A stretch of 64,000 bases of DNA from Enorma massiliensis phI. GTDB taxonomy: Bacteria > Actinomycetota > Coriobacteriia > Coriobacteriales > Coriobacteriaceae. The notes beneath the pieces are model-generated. The model searched no databases. It worked only from the letters and a program-made list of their open reading frames with translations, and had not been told where the DNA came from. The stretch lies in assembly GCF_000311845.1 (NCBI RefSeq), contig NZ_HE978574.1, positions 1,207,248-1,271,247 on the forward strand, written 5' to 3'. Position numbers and translations under genes: made by a program. Of this stretch, positions 1-7,583 are shown one piece after another (position 1 is the stretch's first letter; each line of letters begins with the position of its first letter).

Positions 1-116
1 GTCAATTTGCATTTAGGGCAGAAAAGAGGAAAATCTTTTAATACAGTATTATGAAATACTTGAACTCTCGTCTTTCCGTTACAAATCGGACATTTTATCC
101 AATATTTTTTAAGCAT
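1..116 (-). CDS. Cysteine-rich KTR domain protein, partial (C-terminus beyond window)
   Basis: The minus strand reads MLKKYWIKCPICNGKTR and continues to a second CPKC pair at the window edge. This gives two CxxC knuckles, typical of the small cysteine-rich KTR proteins that accompany resistance genes in Tn916-like elements. About 38 residues are visible and the C-terminus is cut off. The start at 116 follows a GAGTG/AAAGGA purine stretch. The DNA is AT-rich, unlike the chromosome after 690. The function is unknown; zinc binding is inferred from the cysteines. Confidence 0.72.
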   Translation of the reverse strand, partial: MLKKYWIKCPICNGKTRVQVFHNTVLKDFPLFCPKCKL

Positions 117-141
117 TATATTTCACTCGTCCTTTTTACAC

Positions 142-186
142 AAAAAAATGCAGGTCAATCCTCAACATGAGCATTGACCTGCATTT
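142..186 (-). terminator. Strong intrinsic terminator upstream of the KTR gene
   Basis: Positions 146-159 and 173-186 form a perfect 14 bp stem with a 13-nt loop. On the minus strand the stem is followed by seven T residues (142-148). It lies between the leader/attenuator and the KTR gene, where the 3' end of a cargo gene would be expected in a Tn916-like arrangement. Confidence 0.7.
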
Positions 187-292
187 ATAATGCACAGAGC
201 AGTACAACAAAACTAAGGCATAGCTTGCACTATGTCTATACTATATCTATACGTCGTTAGTTTTTTGTATAGCATCCGCAAAATAAGCATGA

Positions 293-317
293 CAAAAAAG
301 CCCATGTTGAAAATGGG
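293..317 (-). terminator. Leader attenuator hairpin
   Basis: A short stem (301-305 with 313-317) is followed on the minus strand by CTTTTTTG. It lies about 20 nt after the stop of the eight-codon leader peptide, the layout used for ribosome-dependent attenuation of tet genes in Tn916-type elements. The attenuation role is inferred. Confidence 0.55.
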
Positions 318-336
318 AAAATCCTTTTTTCAATGC

Positions 337-363
337 TTATCTAATACGCATGCTATGCAACAT
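337..363 (-). CDS. Short leader peptide (MLHSMRIR)
   Basis: An eight-codon frame starts with ATG at 363 and stops with TAA at 337-339. A perfect AAGGAGG Shine-Dalgarno (372-378) lies eight bases upstream, and an attenuator hairpin follows. Very short leader ORFs of this kind precede ribosomal-protection tetracycline genes in Tn916-family elements. No resistance gene follows it here, so the leader appears orphaned or now controls only the KTR gene. Confidence 0.55.
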   Translation of the reverse strand: MLHSMRIR

Positions 364-391
364 AAACGCCGCCTCCTTTTACATAAATTTT

Positions 392-420
392 ATTTTATCA
401 GAAAATCAGTCTACTGTCAA
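392..420 (-). promoter_or_regulatory. Near-consensus sigma-70 promoter driving the leader/KTR transcript
   Basis: TTGACA (rc of 415-420), a 17-base spacer and TAAAAT (rc of 392-397). It lies about 30 bases upstream of the leader peptide and would read leftward through the attenuator into the KTR gene. Confidence 0.75.
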
Positions 421-513
421 TACACAACAGGAAGTATTTAACCTAATGATATGAATTGTGTGGACATATCCAAAAAGAAAGGTGAACTGTAAAATGTAAC
501 AGGGTGAATGAAA

Positions 514-650
514 ATGGCAAAAAGACCCGTACCATTGTACGACTTTAAGGCTTTCGGGGCAGCTATAAAAGCCGCGAGAAATGAATACGGCGAGAGCCGC
601 AAAAAGGTAAGCGACGAGTTATATATTTCCCCGCGCTACCTTGCGAATTC
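514..650 (+). pseudogene. Truncated Tn916 orf9-like helix-turn-helix regulator
   Basis: The frame begins MAKRPVPLYDFKAFG and continues through a helix-turn-helix region ending ISPRYLAN. This matches the N-terminal half of the XRE-type regulators of Tn916-family elements, which continue with an IENKGQ-like segment. Here similarity is lost at about 647-652, and the open frame runs on to 714 through unrelated GC-rich sequence and into an inverted repeat. ATG 514 is preferred over ATG 508 because AGGGTG lies seven bases upstream. It is divergent from the leader/KTR transcript. The gene is broken, so it is not expected to make a functional repressor. Confidence 0.7.
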
Positions 651-688
651 TATAGAGAGGGTGAGGGGGAAGGTGAGTAGAGAAGGTG

Positions 689-785
689 GGGCGGCCTCGG
701 GATGTTTCTTCTGAGTGCTTCCGCAGGATTTCAGCGAAAGCTGAAATCCGAGGACCAGCGAAGAAGAAACATCCCGAGGCCGCCC
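689..785. repeat. Nested inverted repeat, copy A
   Basis: The outer arms 689-712 and 762-785 are perfect 24-bp complements. Inside is a perfect 10-bp hairpin (726-735 with 740-749, loop GAAA). The unpaired spacers read GAGTGCTTCCGCA (713-725) and GAGGACCAGCGA (750-761). The element starts 16 bases beyond the ispG stop and could end that transcript, although no T-run follows. It shares its architecture and spacer motifs with the element at 31671-31771. Confidence 0.85.
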
Positions 786-800
786 GGGTAGCAACGTTCC

Positions 801-1865
801 TTACAGCTTCTCGATTTCCTCCATGAGTGCATCAGCAATCTGGCTCTCGGGAATCTTGCGCACTGGTTGGCCGTGCTTGAAGAGCAGGGCGCTCCCCTTT
901 CCACATGCTACGCCGACATCCGCATCGGACGCCTCACCGGGACCGTTCACCACGCAGCCCATCACAGCGACTGAAATGGGCTTCTCGCACGTGCGGAGGC
1001 GCTTCTCAACCTCTTGGGCAATGGGGATGAGGTCAACCTGGGTTCTGCCGCAGGTTGGGCAGGAAACGAGCTCAGGCCCGCGTCGACGAATGCCGAGGCA
1101 CTGCAGGATGCCCCAGGCTACCGGCGGCTCCTCGGTTGGATCGGCTGTCAGCGAGACGCGAAGGGTGTCGCCGATGCCTTCAGCAAGAAGCACGCCGAGC
1201 CCCACGGCGCTCTTTATGGTGCCCTGCTGAACGGTTCCCGCCTCAGTGACTCCGATGTGAAGCGGAATATGAGGAAGCTCACGAGAGAGCGCCCGATAGG
1301 TCTCAATCGTCGTTGGCACGCTATGGGCCTTAGCAGAGAGCACGATGTCTTTGAAGCCGCGCGCCTCGAAATGCTCGACAAAGCGGAGCGACGAGGCAAC
1401 GAGTTTCTCGGGCTGCGTGAGGTCGTCGCGAGATGCAAGGTCCTCTTCTAGCGATCCGGCGTTCACGCCGATGCGAATGGCTGCCCCGGCCGCACCTGCG
1501 GCATCGATGACAGCATCAACCTTTTCCCAGGAACCGATATTGCCGGGGTTGATTCTCAGCTTCGCCGCGCCGGCGTCAACCGCGGCGATGGCAAGGCGAT
1601 AGTCGAAATGGATGTCGGCGATGATGGGAACCGGAGAGGCGTCGCATATCGCTTTGAAGCTGTCGATGGCGGCGCGGTTGGGAAGCGTGACGCGAACGAC
1701 GTCGCAGCCTCCGTCGGCGAGTGCGCGAATCTGGTCGAGTGTGGCCTCGGTATCTGAGGTAGGCGTACAGGTCATCGACTGGACGACCACAGGCGCTCCC
1801 CCACCGATCTGCACCGATCCGACCATGACCGGGCGCGTAAGCTCACGCGGAAGCGACGTAGGCAT
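801..1865 (-). CDS. ispG: 4-hydroxy-3-methylbut-2-enyl diphosphate synthase
   Basis: IspG (GcpE) is a [4Fe-4S] enzyme of the non-mevalonate isoprenoid pathway. It reductively opens the MEcPP ring to HMBPP. The 354-residue product has the N-terminal TIM-barrel start (VGSVQIGGG, QSMTCT), the barrel motif KLRINPGN, and the C-terminal cluster cysteines in SCPTCGRTQ and VMGCVVNGPGE. The frame could extend upstream, but ATG 1865 is chosen because a GGGAGG site precedes it and conserved sequence begins there. It is the last gene of the rpsB-to-ispG run, 16 bases after rseP, and shares the operon with dxr of the same pathway. Confidence 0.95.
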   Translation of the reverse strand: MPTSLPRELTRPVMVGSVQIGGGAPVVVQSMTCTPTSDTEATLDQIRALADGGCDVVRVTLPNRAAIDSFKAICDASPVPIIADIHFDYRLAIAAVDAGAAKLRINPGNIGSWEKVDAVIDAAGAAGAAIRIGVNAGSLEEDLASRDDLTQPEKLVASSLRFVEHFEARGFKDIVLSAKAHSVPTTIETYRALSRELPHIPLHIGVTEAGTVQQGTIKSAVGLGVLLAEGIGDTLRVSLTADPTEEPPVAWGILQCLGIRRRGPELVSCPTCGRTQVDLIPIAQEVEKRLRTCEKPISVAVMGCVVNGPGEASDADVGVACGKGSALLFKHGQPVRKIPESQIADALMEEIEKL

Positions 1866-1881
1866 ACTCGAAGCCTCCCTG

Positions 1882-3249
1882 CTACAGAATGAACCGAATG
1901 ATGTCGTTGCGAAGGACGAAGACGAAGAGCGCGAGGAACAAAGCGACGCCCACATAAGAGATCGCGGACTGCACGTTCAAAGGAACCTCGCGCCTCGTGA
2001 CCGCCTGGATGATCTCGATGATGAGCTTGCCGCCATCGAGCGGTGGAATGGGCAAGAGATTCATCAAGCCGAGTGAGAACGATATCAGGGCGGCGAGCAT
2101 GAGGAATGTCGTGGGGCCTTGCGCTGCGGCTTGGGCCGACATGACGGATATGCCAACGATCGAGGTTGTGTTTTCAAGCATCTCCATCGTGTGCTGCGGG
2201 TTAAAGAGGTCGAGGATGGAGCGTGCAGTTTCCAACACGTAGCTAATCGAGAGGCGCGCGGAATCAACCGGATTGAGCCGTACGACCTGGGTGGGGATGC
2301 CGATGCCAAGCATCTCCCCCGCTTCGAGCTCGACCGTAGCAGAATGCTGGGTATCGCTTTGAATGAAGGTTATCTCAAAGGAGCCGGCGCCCGCAGCGCC
2401 CTGAATTGCGTTGTAGACATCGGTCCAGGTCTGCGTCTCGACGCCGTCGATAGATATGATTTCGTCGCCGGGCATAAGGCCGGCAGCCTCTGCGGCGGAG
2501 TCAGCCTCAACGGATCCGACGATATTCTCATTGACGGTGACCTCGACGCCCACGAGCGAATAGATGCTCATGAGCAGCAGAAGCCCGGTGATAAGGTTCA
2601 CGAGGATGCCGGCGACGAGCATGAAGGCTCGCGGCCAGAAACCTTTCCCTATGTAAGTGCGTGATTTTTCGAGCTCAAAGAAGGCGTTCTCGTCCATCGG
2701 AGGTTGCCAGGGCTCTCCCTCGTGCGTGGCATGAGCGCGGTCGAAGCGCCGTCCATCAAAAATCGTCGCACCGGCTGCGTCGCGTGAAGCTGCGGCGAAG
2801 GCCGAGGGGTACGAGTCATCGAGTTTCGAGTCTTCCGATGCGGTGTCGCGAGCAGGCGCGATAGAACCCCATTCCATGAGCTGCATGCATGCCTCGAGCG
2901 CCTCGTCTTCGGAGCAATCGAGTTCCCTGGCTATGTCGCCAAGCGTCGCAGTACCACGACGATGCACAAACGTAAGCACGGCAGGAGCCATAGGGCTGGA
3001 CGTAGGGTCCATGCCGCAGATCATCGCGTAGCCTCCGAGCAGGATCGGCGTGATGCCGAACTTCGTGCCTATTCGCTTCGAGGTGTGGCTCAAATTAAAA
3101 CGGCACGGCAGGCCTAAGAAGTATTCCGTGACGCGGACTCCGCATGCTCGGGCGGCAAGAAAATGCCCGCCCTCGTGAAGAAATACGAGTGCAGAGAGCA
3201 GCAAAAGGCCCCAGAACGCGGTGGTTACCACCTGAACGAGTGTATCCAT
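1882..3249 (-). CDS. rseP: RseP-like site-2 membrane protease with an inserted HTH-like segment
   Basis: This is an M50-family intramembrane zinc metalloprotease of 455 residues. The zinc motif HEGGH is at 25-29 in the first membrane segment. A PDZ domain spans roughly 240-310 (PGDEIISIDGV), and the second active-site motif NLLPIPPLDGG is at 397-407. Further membrane helices lie near 205-230, 385-400 and 430-447. Between LGGYAM (71-76) and the second helix there is an unusual ~120-residue cytoplasmic stretch. Residues ~86-131 in it resemble a winged helix, and an acidic linker follows. The family normally cleaves anti-sigma factors or signal-peptide remnants; the substrate here is unknown. 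It sits between dxr and ispG, as in many bacteria. Confidence 0.92.
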   Translation of the reverse strand: MDTLVQVVTTAFWGLLLLSALVFLHEGGHFLAARACGVRVTEYFLGLPCRFNLSHTSKRIGTKFGITPILLGGYAMICGMDPTSSPMAPAVLTFVHRRGTATLGDIARELDCSEDEALEACMQLMEWGSIAPARDTASEDSKLDDSYPSAFAAASRDAAGATIFDGRRFDRAHATHEGEPWQPPMDENAFFELEKSRTYIGKGFWPRAFMLVAGILVNLITGLLLLMSIYSLVGVEVTVNENIVGSVEADSAAEAAGLMPGDEIISIDGVETQTWTDVYNAIQGAAGAGSFEITFIQSDTQHSATVELEAGEMLGIGIPTQVVRLNPVDSARLSISYVLETARSILDLFNPQHTMEMLENTTSIVGISVMSAQAAAQGPTTFLMLAALISFSLGLMNLLPIPPLDGGKLIIEIIQAVTRREVPLNVQSAISYVGVALFLALFVFVLRNDIIRFIL

Positions 3250-3261
3250 GTCCTCGCTTTC

Positions 3262-4440
3262 CTATGAGCGGGCAAGCGCTTTGAGCGCATGGGCAGTAAA
3301 GGAGCGCGCCCATGCATCCACATCACGAAGCTGCTCAATCGACTCGGCTTCTTCGCGCACATGCGCGTCGAGCGCGCGCTCAACAAGGCAGGCGATGTCG
3401 GTAAACGAGCACTCATCGTTAAGGAACGCATGCACGGCAACTTCGTTTGCAGCGTTGAGCACGCATGGATACGTACCCCCTTCGATGCCGGCGCGCTCGG
3501 CGAGGGCGAGGCATCGGAAGGTCTCCATATCCGGTGCGCCGAAGGAGAGGGAGGCGATCTCGCGGAAGTCGACTCGGCTGCATGGCGCATCCCAGCGATT
3601 GGGGTACGAAAAGGCATACTGAATGGGAATTCGCATGTCGGACGCGCCGAGTTGGGCGATAACCGAACCATCCTCGTATTCCACCATCGAGTGGATCTTC
3701 GATTCGCGCTGTATAAGCACGGTGATCTGTTCCATGGGTACGCCAAAGAGGTGCATCGCCTCGATGCGCTCAAGGCCCTTGTTCATCAGCGTGGCAGAGT
3801 CGATGGTAATCTTCGGGCCCATCGACCAGGTCGGATGACGAAGCGCGTCGGCGGCCGTTATACCTGCGAGCTCGTCGTGCGTGCGACCGTAGAACGGTCC
3901 ACCCGAGCAGGTGAGCCAAATGGCGTGGATGGGGTTGCGCTCCTCCCCCACCAAGCATTGGAAAATCGCACTATGCTCAGAGTCAACGGGAAGCATCTGG
4001 CCTGGCCGCGCAAGCGGCATGAGCACGTCGCCGCCCACCACGAGCGATTCCTTGTTGGCAAGTGCGAGACGCTTTCCGGAGCGTAGCGTCTCATAGCTCG
4101 CCGTAAGGCCAGCAGCGCCGACAACGGCATTGAGCACGCAATCCACATCGTCGCGAACAACGATGCGAGCAAGGGCATCCGCGCCGAACAGAAGCTCGGT
4201 TCCCTTCGGAAGTTCAGCCAAGATGGGATCCGTTGCATGTGAGGAATCGGTCACAGCAACACAAGCCACATGATGTGTACGAGCAGCGTCTACGAGCTCT
4301 TCCGTCTTGCCATGCGCTGAGAGGGCGACGACCTCAAGAAGATCTGAGTGTTGCGCGCAAACATCGAGAGCCTGGCGACCGATTGAACCAGTGCATCCAA
4401 GAATCGCTACCCGAAGCTTGGAATCGTCGGGTTGAGGCAT
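3262..4440 (-). CDS. dxr: 1-deoxy-D-xylulose 5-phosphate reductoisomerase
   Basis: Dxr converts DXP to MEP with NADPH, the committed step of the MEP pathway. The N-terminal Rossmann motif is AILGCTGSIGRQALDV. Later motifs are LANKESLVVGG, the substrate-loop segment SEHSAIFQCL, and ITIDSATLMNKGLE. ATG 4440 gives 392 residues, the usual family length. The longer upstream frame is GC-driven read-through of cdsA sequence. The start overlaps the cdsA stop by one base (TAATG), suggesting translational coupling. Confidence 0.96.
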   Translation of the reverse strand: MPQPDDSKLRVAILGCTGSIGRQALDVCAQHSDLLEVVALSAHGKTEELVDAARTHHVACVAVTDSSHATDPILAELPKGTELLFGADALARIVVRDDVDCVLNAVVGAAGLTASYETLRSGKRLALANKESLVVGGDVLMPLARPGQMLPVDSEHSAIFQCLVGEERNPIHAIWLTCSGGPFYGRTHDELAGITAADALRHPTWSMGPKITIDSATLMNKGLERIEAMHLFGVPMEQITVLIQRESKIHSMVEYEDGSVIAQLGASDMRIPIQYAFSYPNRWDAPCSRVDFREIASLSFGAPDMETFRCLALAERAGIEGGTYPCVLNAANEVAVHAFLNDECSFTDIACLVERALDAHVREEAESIEQLRDVDAWARSFTAHALKALARS

Positions 4441-5306
4441 TACAGCACACCTCCGATAACGAGGATCAGTTCTGCCGTTATGCAGCCAAAGATGAGGGAA
4501 TCGCAGCGGTCGAGCATGCCGCCGTGACCGGGGATTAGGTTGCCGGAGTCTTTGACTCCCACACCGCGCTTGAGGCGGGATTCTATGAGGTCGCCGAACA
4601 CGCCAAGGATGGCAACGGCGATGCCGCATCCAAGCGCGAAGAAGATATTGAGGCGGTAGAAGCCCGTGGCGAATAAGATGAGCCATACGATGATAGACCC
4701 TGCAATACCGCCGACGAAACCCTCCCAGGTTTTGTTGGGGCTAATGCGCGGAGCCATCTTATGACGCCCGAATGCGCGGCCGACAAGGTAGGCAAAGGAG
4801 TCTGAAACCCAGAGCGACGCACAGACCCCGACCGTGAGGAGCGCGCCCGGAAAGCCCGGAACGGCGTCACGGAGCAACACGATGGCAGATAGCATGAAAC
4901 CGGTATACAGCGGCCCCATGAGCGTCGCCGAGACATCGGCTATGCGGGTGCGAGGGGAATAGACGTACCAGAGCCCCACGGCCAAGATGAGCAAGAAGAT
5001 CAACGCCGACAGATACGTGGACTCACCGAGCGCGGCTATAGGAAACAGGAATGCCGCGACATCGCCCAAAAGCTCATTGGGGACCTTGCCGTCGCGTTTA
5101 ACCATCTGGAAGAACTCATGACTTGAAAGAACGCTGATGAGCGCAACAAAGACAGCAGTTGATATGGATCCAAAGAGGATGCTGCCGATAAACAGGCCGA
5201 CGTATACCAAGCCGGAGATAACGCGCGTCACAAGGCCGGTGAACGCGGGAGATGCTTGCGCACCCTCCTGCTCAGCAGGAGCGGAGGAGGAAGGACGGTT
5301 GCTCAC
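4440..5306 (-). CDS. cdsA: Phosphatidate cytidylyltransferase (GTG start)
   Basis: CdsA makes CDP-diacylglycerol from phosphatidate and CTP in the membrane. About 288 residues with roughly eight hydrophobic segments. The signature covers SDSFAYLVGRAFGRHKM, SPNKTWEG and the C-terminal GHGGMLDRCDSLIF. GTG 5306 is chosen because GAAGGAGG sits seven bases upstream (5313-5320). The ATG at 5324 would put that ribosome site inside the coding region. The GTG begins one base beyond the uppS stop. Confidence 0.93.
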   Translation of the reverse strand: MSNRPSSSAPAEQEGAQASPAFTGLVTRVISGLVYVGLFIGSILFGSISTAVFVALISVLSSHEFFQMVKRDGKVPNELLGDVAAFLFPIAALGESTYLSALIFLLILAVGLWYVYSPRTRIADVSATLMGPLYTGFMLSAIVLLRDAVPGFPGALLTVGVCASLWVSDSFAYLVGRAFGRHKMAPRISPNKTWEGFVGGIAGSIIVWLILFATGFYRLNIFFALGCGIAVAILGVFGDLIESRLKRGVGVKDSGNLIPGHGGMLDRCDSLIFGCITAELILVIGGVL

Positions 5307-5307
5307 G

Positions 5308-6108
5308 CTACGCCTCCTTCTCATGGATGCCGCCGAACCTGCGGTCGCGGCCCTGGAAGGATAGGACAGCATCGAGCAGCTCCCATCGGTTGAAGTCGGG
5401 CCAATACGTGCGCGTGATGTAGAACTCGGAATAGGCGGCCTGCCAAAGGAGGTAGTTCGAGAGGCGCAGTTCTCCTGACGTGCGGATGATGAGTTCTGGA
5501 TCGGGAAGCCCGGCGGTATAGAGCTTGCCCGCAACAGCGGCTTCGTCGATCCGGCTCGGGTCGAGGCGTCCGGCGGCAACATCCTCAGCGAGGAGCCGGG
5601 CCGCCCGCGCGAGCTCGGCACGCGCGCCATAGTTCACCGCGAGCGCGAGGACCATGCCGGTGTGCTTGGACGTCTCCTTAAGGCCGTATTCGAAAACCTC
5701 GCGGGTGCGCTTGGGGAGGGCGGAGATATCGCCCAGGAAGACCACGCGAACGTTTTCGCGTTTGAGTAACGGCAATTCATCAACGAACGTCTGCGCGAAC
5801 AGGTGCATGAGCAGGTTCACTTCTTGCTTGGGGCGCTTCCAGTTCTCCGCGGAGAACGCATAGGCGGAGAGCACCTCAACGCCCAAGCGCACGCAAGCCG
5901 TGATGATCTCGCGCAGCGAGACGATGCCGGCCTTGTGGCCTTCGCCGCGGCCAAGGCCACGCGAGGTGGCCCAGCGGCCGTTGCCGTCCATGATGCAGGA
6001 GATGTGGCGGGGAATGCGCGTGCGATCGAGCGCGTCGAGCTCAAGCCCCGCCGGCGGGTTCGCGAAGAAAGTCTCAAACGTTGAGTCGTCGTAATCCACG
6101 TTCTGCAC
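5308..6108 (-). CDS. uppS: Isoprenyl (undecaprenyl) diphosphate synthase (GTG start)
   Basis: This cis-prenyltransferase builds the long polyprenyl diphosphate used as lipid carrier for peptidoglycan. The 266-residue product carries the hallmark HISCIMDGNGRWA near 35-47, GHKAG, and the C-terminal signature RTSGELRLSNYLLWQ. GTG 6108 follows the frr stop by one base, with a GGAG site in the end of frr. Its neighbours dxr and ispG supply the isoprenoid precursors it uses. Confidence 0.95.
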   Translation of the reverse strand: MQNVDYDDSTFETFFANPPAGLELDALDRTRIPRHISCIMDGNGRWATSRGLGRGEGHKAGIVSLREIITACVRLGVEVLSAYAFSAENWKRPKQEVNLLMHLFAQTFVDELPLLKRENVRVVFLGDISALPKRTREVFEYGLKETSKHTGMVLALAVNYGARAELARAARLLAEDVAAGRLDPSRIDEAAVAGKLYTAGLPDPELIIRTSGELRLSNYLLWQAAYSEFYITRTYWPDFNRWELLDAVLSFQGRDRRFGGIHEKEA

Positions 6109-6109
6109 G

Positions 6110-6643
6110 CTAAATCTCCATGACCTCGGCTTCTTTAGCCTTCAGCATCTCATCGATCTTCTTGATATAGGCATCGGTGTGCTTCTGCACCTTAGCCTGC
6201 TCGCGACGGATGTCATCCTCGGAAAGCTCTTCGTTCCGCTCGATCTTGCCGTTCTCGTCGCGGCGGATGTTACGGATAGAAACGCGCGCCTGCTCGGCGA
6301 GCTCACGGCACTCCTTCACGAGCTCACGACGGCGCTCCTCCGTAGGCGCCGGGAACGGGAGACGCACGACGGTGCCGTCGGTCGAGGGCGTGATGCCAAG
6401 GTCGGAAGCATTGATGGCGTGAACGATGGCATTCAAGACGGACTTGTCCCAAGGCTCGACCATGAGCATGTGCGCTTCGGGGACCTTGACCGCGGCGACC
6501 TGCGTGATGGGCGTGGCCACGCCGTAATAATCGATGGTGATATCGGAAAGGATGTTTGCGTTCGCGCGGCCCGTGCGGACCTTGGCGAACTCATGGGACA
6601 GGCTCTCGAGGCTCTTGTCCATGCGGTCGGTGATCTGTGCCAT
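6110..6643 (-). CDS. frr: Ribosome recycling factor
   Basis: Frr splits post-termination ribosomes together with EF-G. The product is 177 residues, slightly shorter than the common ~185. It contains the conserved KVRTGRAN segment, a Tyr-Tyr-Gly stretch, VRLPFPAPTEERR, and the charged C-terminal helix with QKHTD. ATG 6643 has GGAGG seven bases upstream at the end of pyrH. The order pyrH-frr-uppS-cdsA is widely conserved. Confidence 0.96.
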   Translation of the reverse strand: MAQITDRMDKSLESLSHEFAKVRTGRANANILSDITIDYYGVATPITQVAAVKVPEAHMLMVEPWDKSVLNAIVHAINASDLGITPSTDGTVVRLPFPAPTEERRRELVKECRELAEQARVSIRNIRRDENGKIERNEELSEDDIRREQAKVQKHTDAYIKKIDEMLKAKEAEVMEI

Positions 6644-6645
6644 TG

Positions 6646-7368
6646 TTAGTCCTCCTCAACGACGACGGTGCCGATGGGCTCGCCCGCAAGTGCGCGCTTG
6701 ATGGTGTCTTCGCCCTCGATGTTGAGGACGATGATGGGCATGTTATTATCCTGGCAAAGTGCGGTGGCGGTGGTGTCCATAACCTGCAAGCCGCGGACAA
6801 GCACCTCGTGGTATGAAATGGTATCGAAGCGGACGGCATCGTCATTCTTGACGGGATCCTTATCGTAGATTCCGTTGACCTTCGTTGCCTTGATAAGGCA
6901 GTCGGCATCGATCTCGCAGGCGCGCAATGCGGCGGCGGTGTCGGTGGTGAAGTACGGGTTACCCGATCCCGCGGCGAAGATGACCACATCGCCCTTCTCA
7001 AGGTGATGCATGGCACGGCGGCGGATATACGGTTCGCAAACCTCGTTCATCTGGATGGCGCTCATCACACGGCACTCGCACCCGGCGCGCTCGAAGGCGT
7101 CCTGCAGCGCAAGAGCGTTCATGACGGTGGCGAGCATACCCATGTAATCGGCCTGCGCACGGTCCATGCCCTTGGCAGCACCGGCCATGCCTCGGAAGAT
7201 ATTACCGCCACCCACAACGACGCCAACTTCGATGCCGTCGTTGCGAAGATCGGCAACCTGGTGCGCGAGGCGGTCGGTCACCGCAGGGTCGATGCCGTAG
7301 ACGCCCTCACCCATGAGTGCTTCGCCGGATAATTTAAGCAGTACGCGCTTGTAACGATAGCCGGACAA
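6646..7368 (-). CDS. pyrH: UMP kinase (TTG start)
   Basis: PyrH phosphorylates UMP to UDP. The 240-residue product is an amino-acid-kinase-fold protein with [22 protein letters not shown] and [19 protein letters not shown]. The start is TTG 7368, chosen because AGGAGG lies six bases upstream and the conserved sequence begins at once. It is separated from tsf by an intrinsic terminator and has its own extended -10 promoter. It may therefore be expressed apart from rpsB-tsf. Confidence 0.95.
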   Translation of the reverse strand: MSGYRYKRVLLKLSGEALMGEGVYGIDPAVTDRLAHQVADLRNDGIEVGVVVGGGNIFRGMAGAAKGMDRAQADYMGMLATVMNALALQDAFERAGCECRVMSAIQMNEVCEPYIRRRAMHHLEKGDVVIFAAGSGNPYFTTDTAAALRACEIDADCLIKATKVNGIYDKDPVKNDDAVRFDTISYHEVLVRGLQVMDTTATALCQDNNMPIIVLNIEGEDTIKRALAGEPIGTVVVEED

Positions 7369-7399
7369 GAGGATCCTCCTTTGAGTCGTACCTTACGAC

Positions 7400-7408
7400 A
7401 TTCTAACA
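7400..7408 (-). promoter_or_regulatory. Extended -10 promoter for pyrH
   Basis: The minus strand reads TGTTAGAAT, an extended -10 (TGn plus TAGAAT, -10 at 7400-7405), about 30 bases before the pyrH TTG. No convincing -35 is seen at normal spacing. It lies between the tsf terminator and pyrH, where a promoter is expected. Confidence 0.5.
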
Positions 7409-7521
7409 AAGTGGGCTACGGTAATGTGCAAGGAGAGCACGCTTCCAGAATGCAACAGATGGGGAAATGCCTCGAGTGGTCATTCTGAATGGTTCTCGCA
7501 ACCTTCACTGATCCGAATTAC

Positions 7522-7559
7522 AAAAATCGAGCCCGGCTCGCTAAGAGACCGGGCTCGAT
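7522..7559 (-). terminator. Intrinsic terminator after tsf
   Basis: A perfect 11-bp GC-rich stem (7526-7536 with 7549-7559) with a 12-nt loop is followed on the minus strand by TTTTTG. It lies 25 bases beyond the tsf stop. Confidence 0.88.
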
Positions 7560-7583
7560 AGAAAGCAAAACAGGCGTCTGTGC

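Noticed and set aside
232-441. Plus-strand 69-codon frame in the AT-rich region
   Set aside because: No ribosome site, and it runs opposite the leader peptide, attenuator and promoter, which are better supported.
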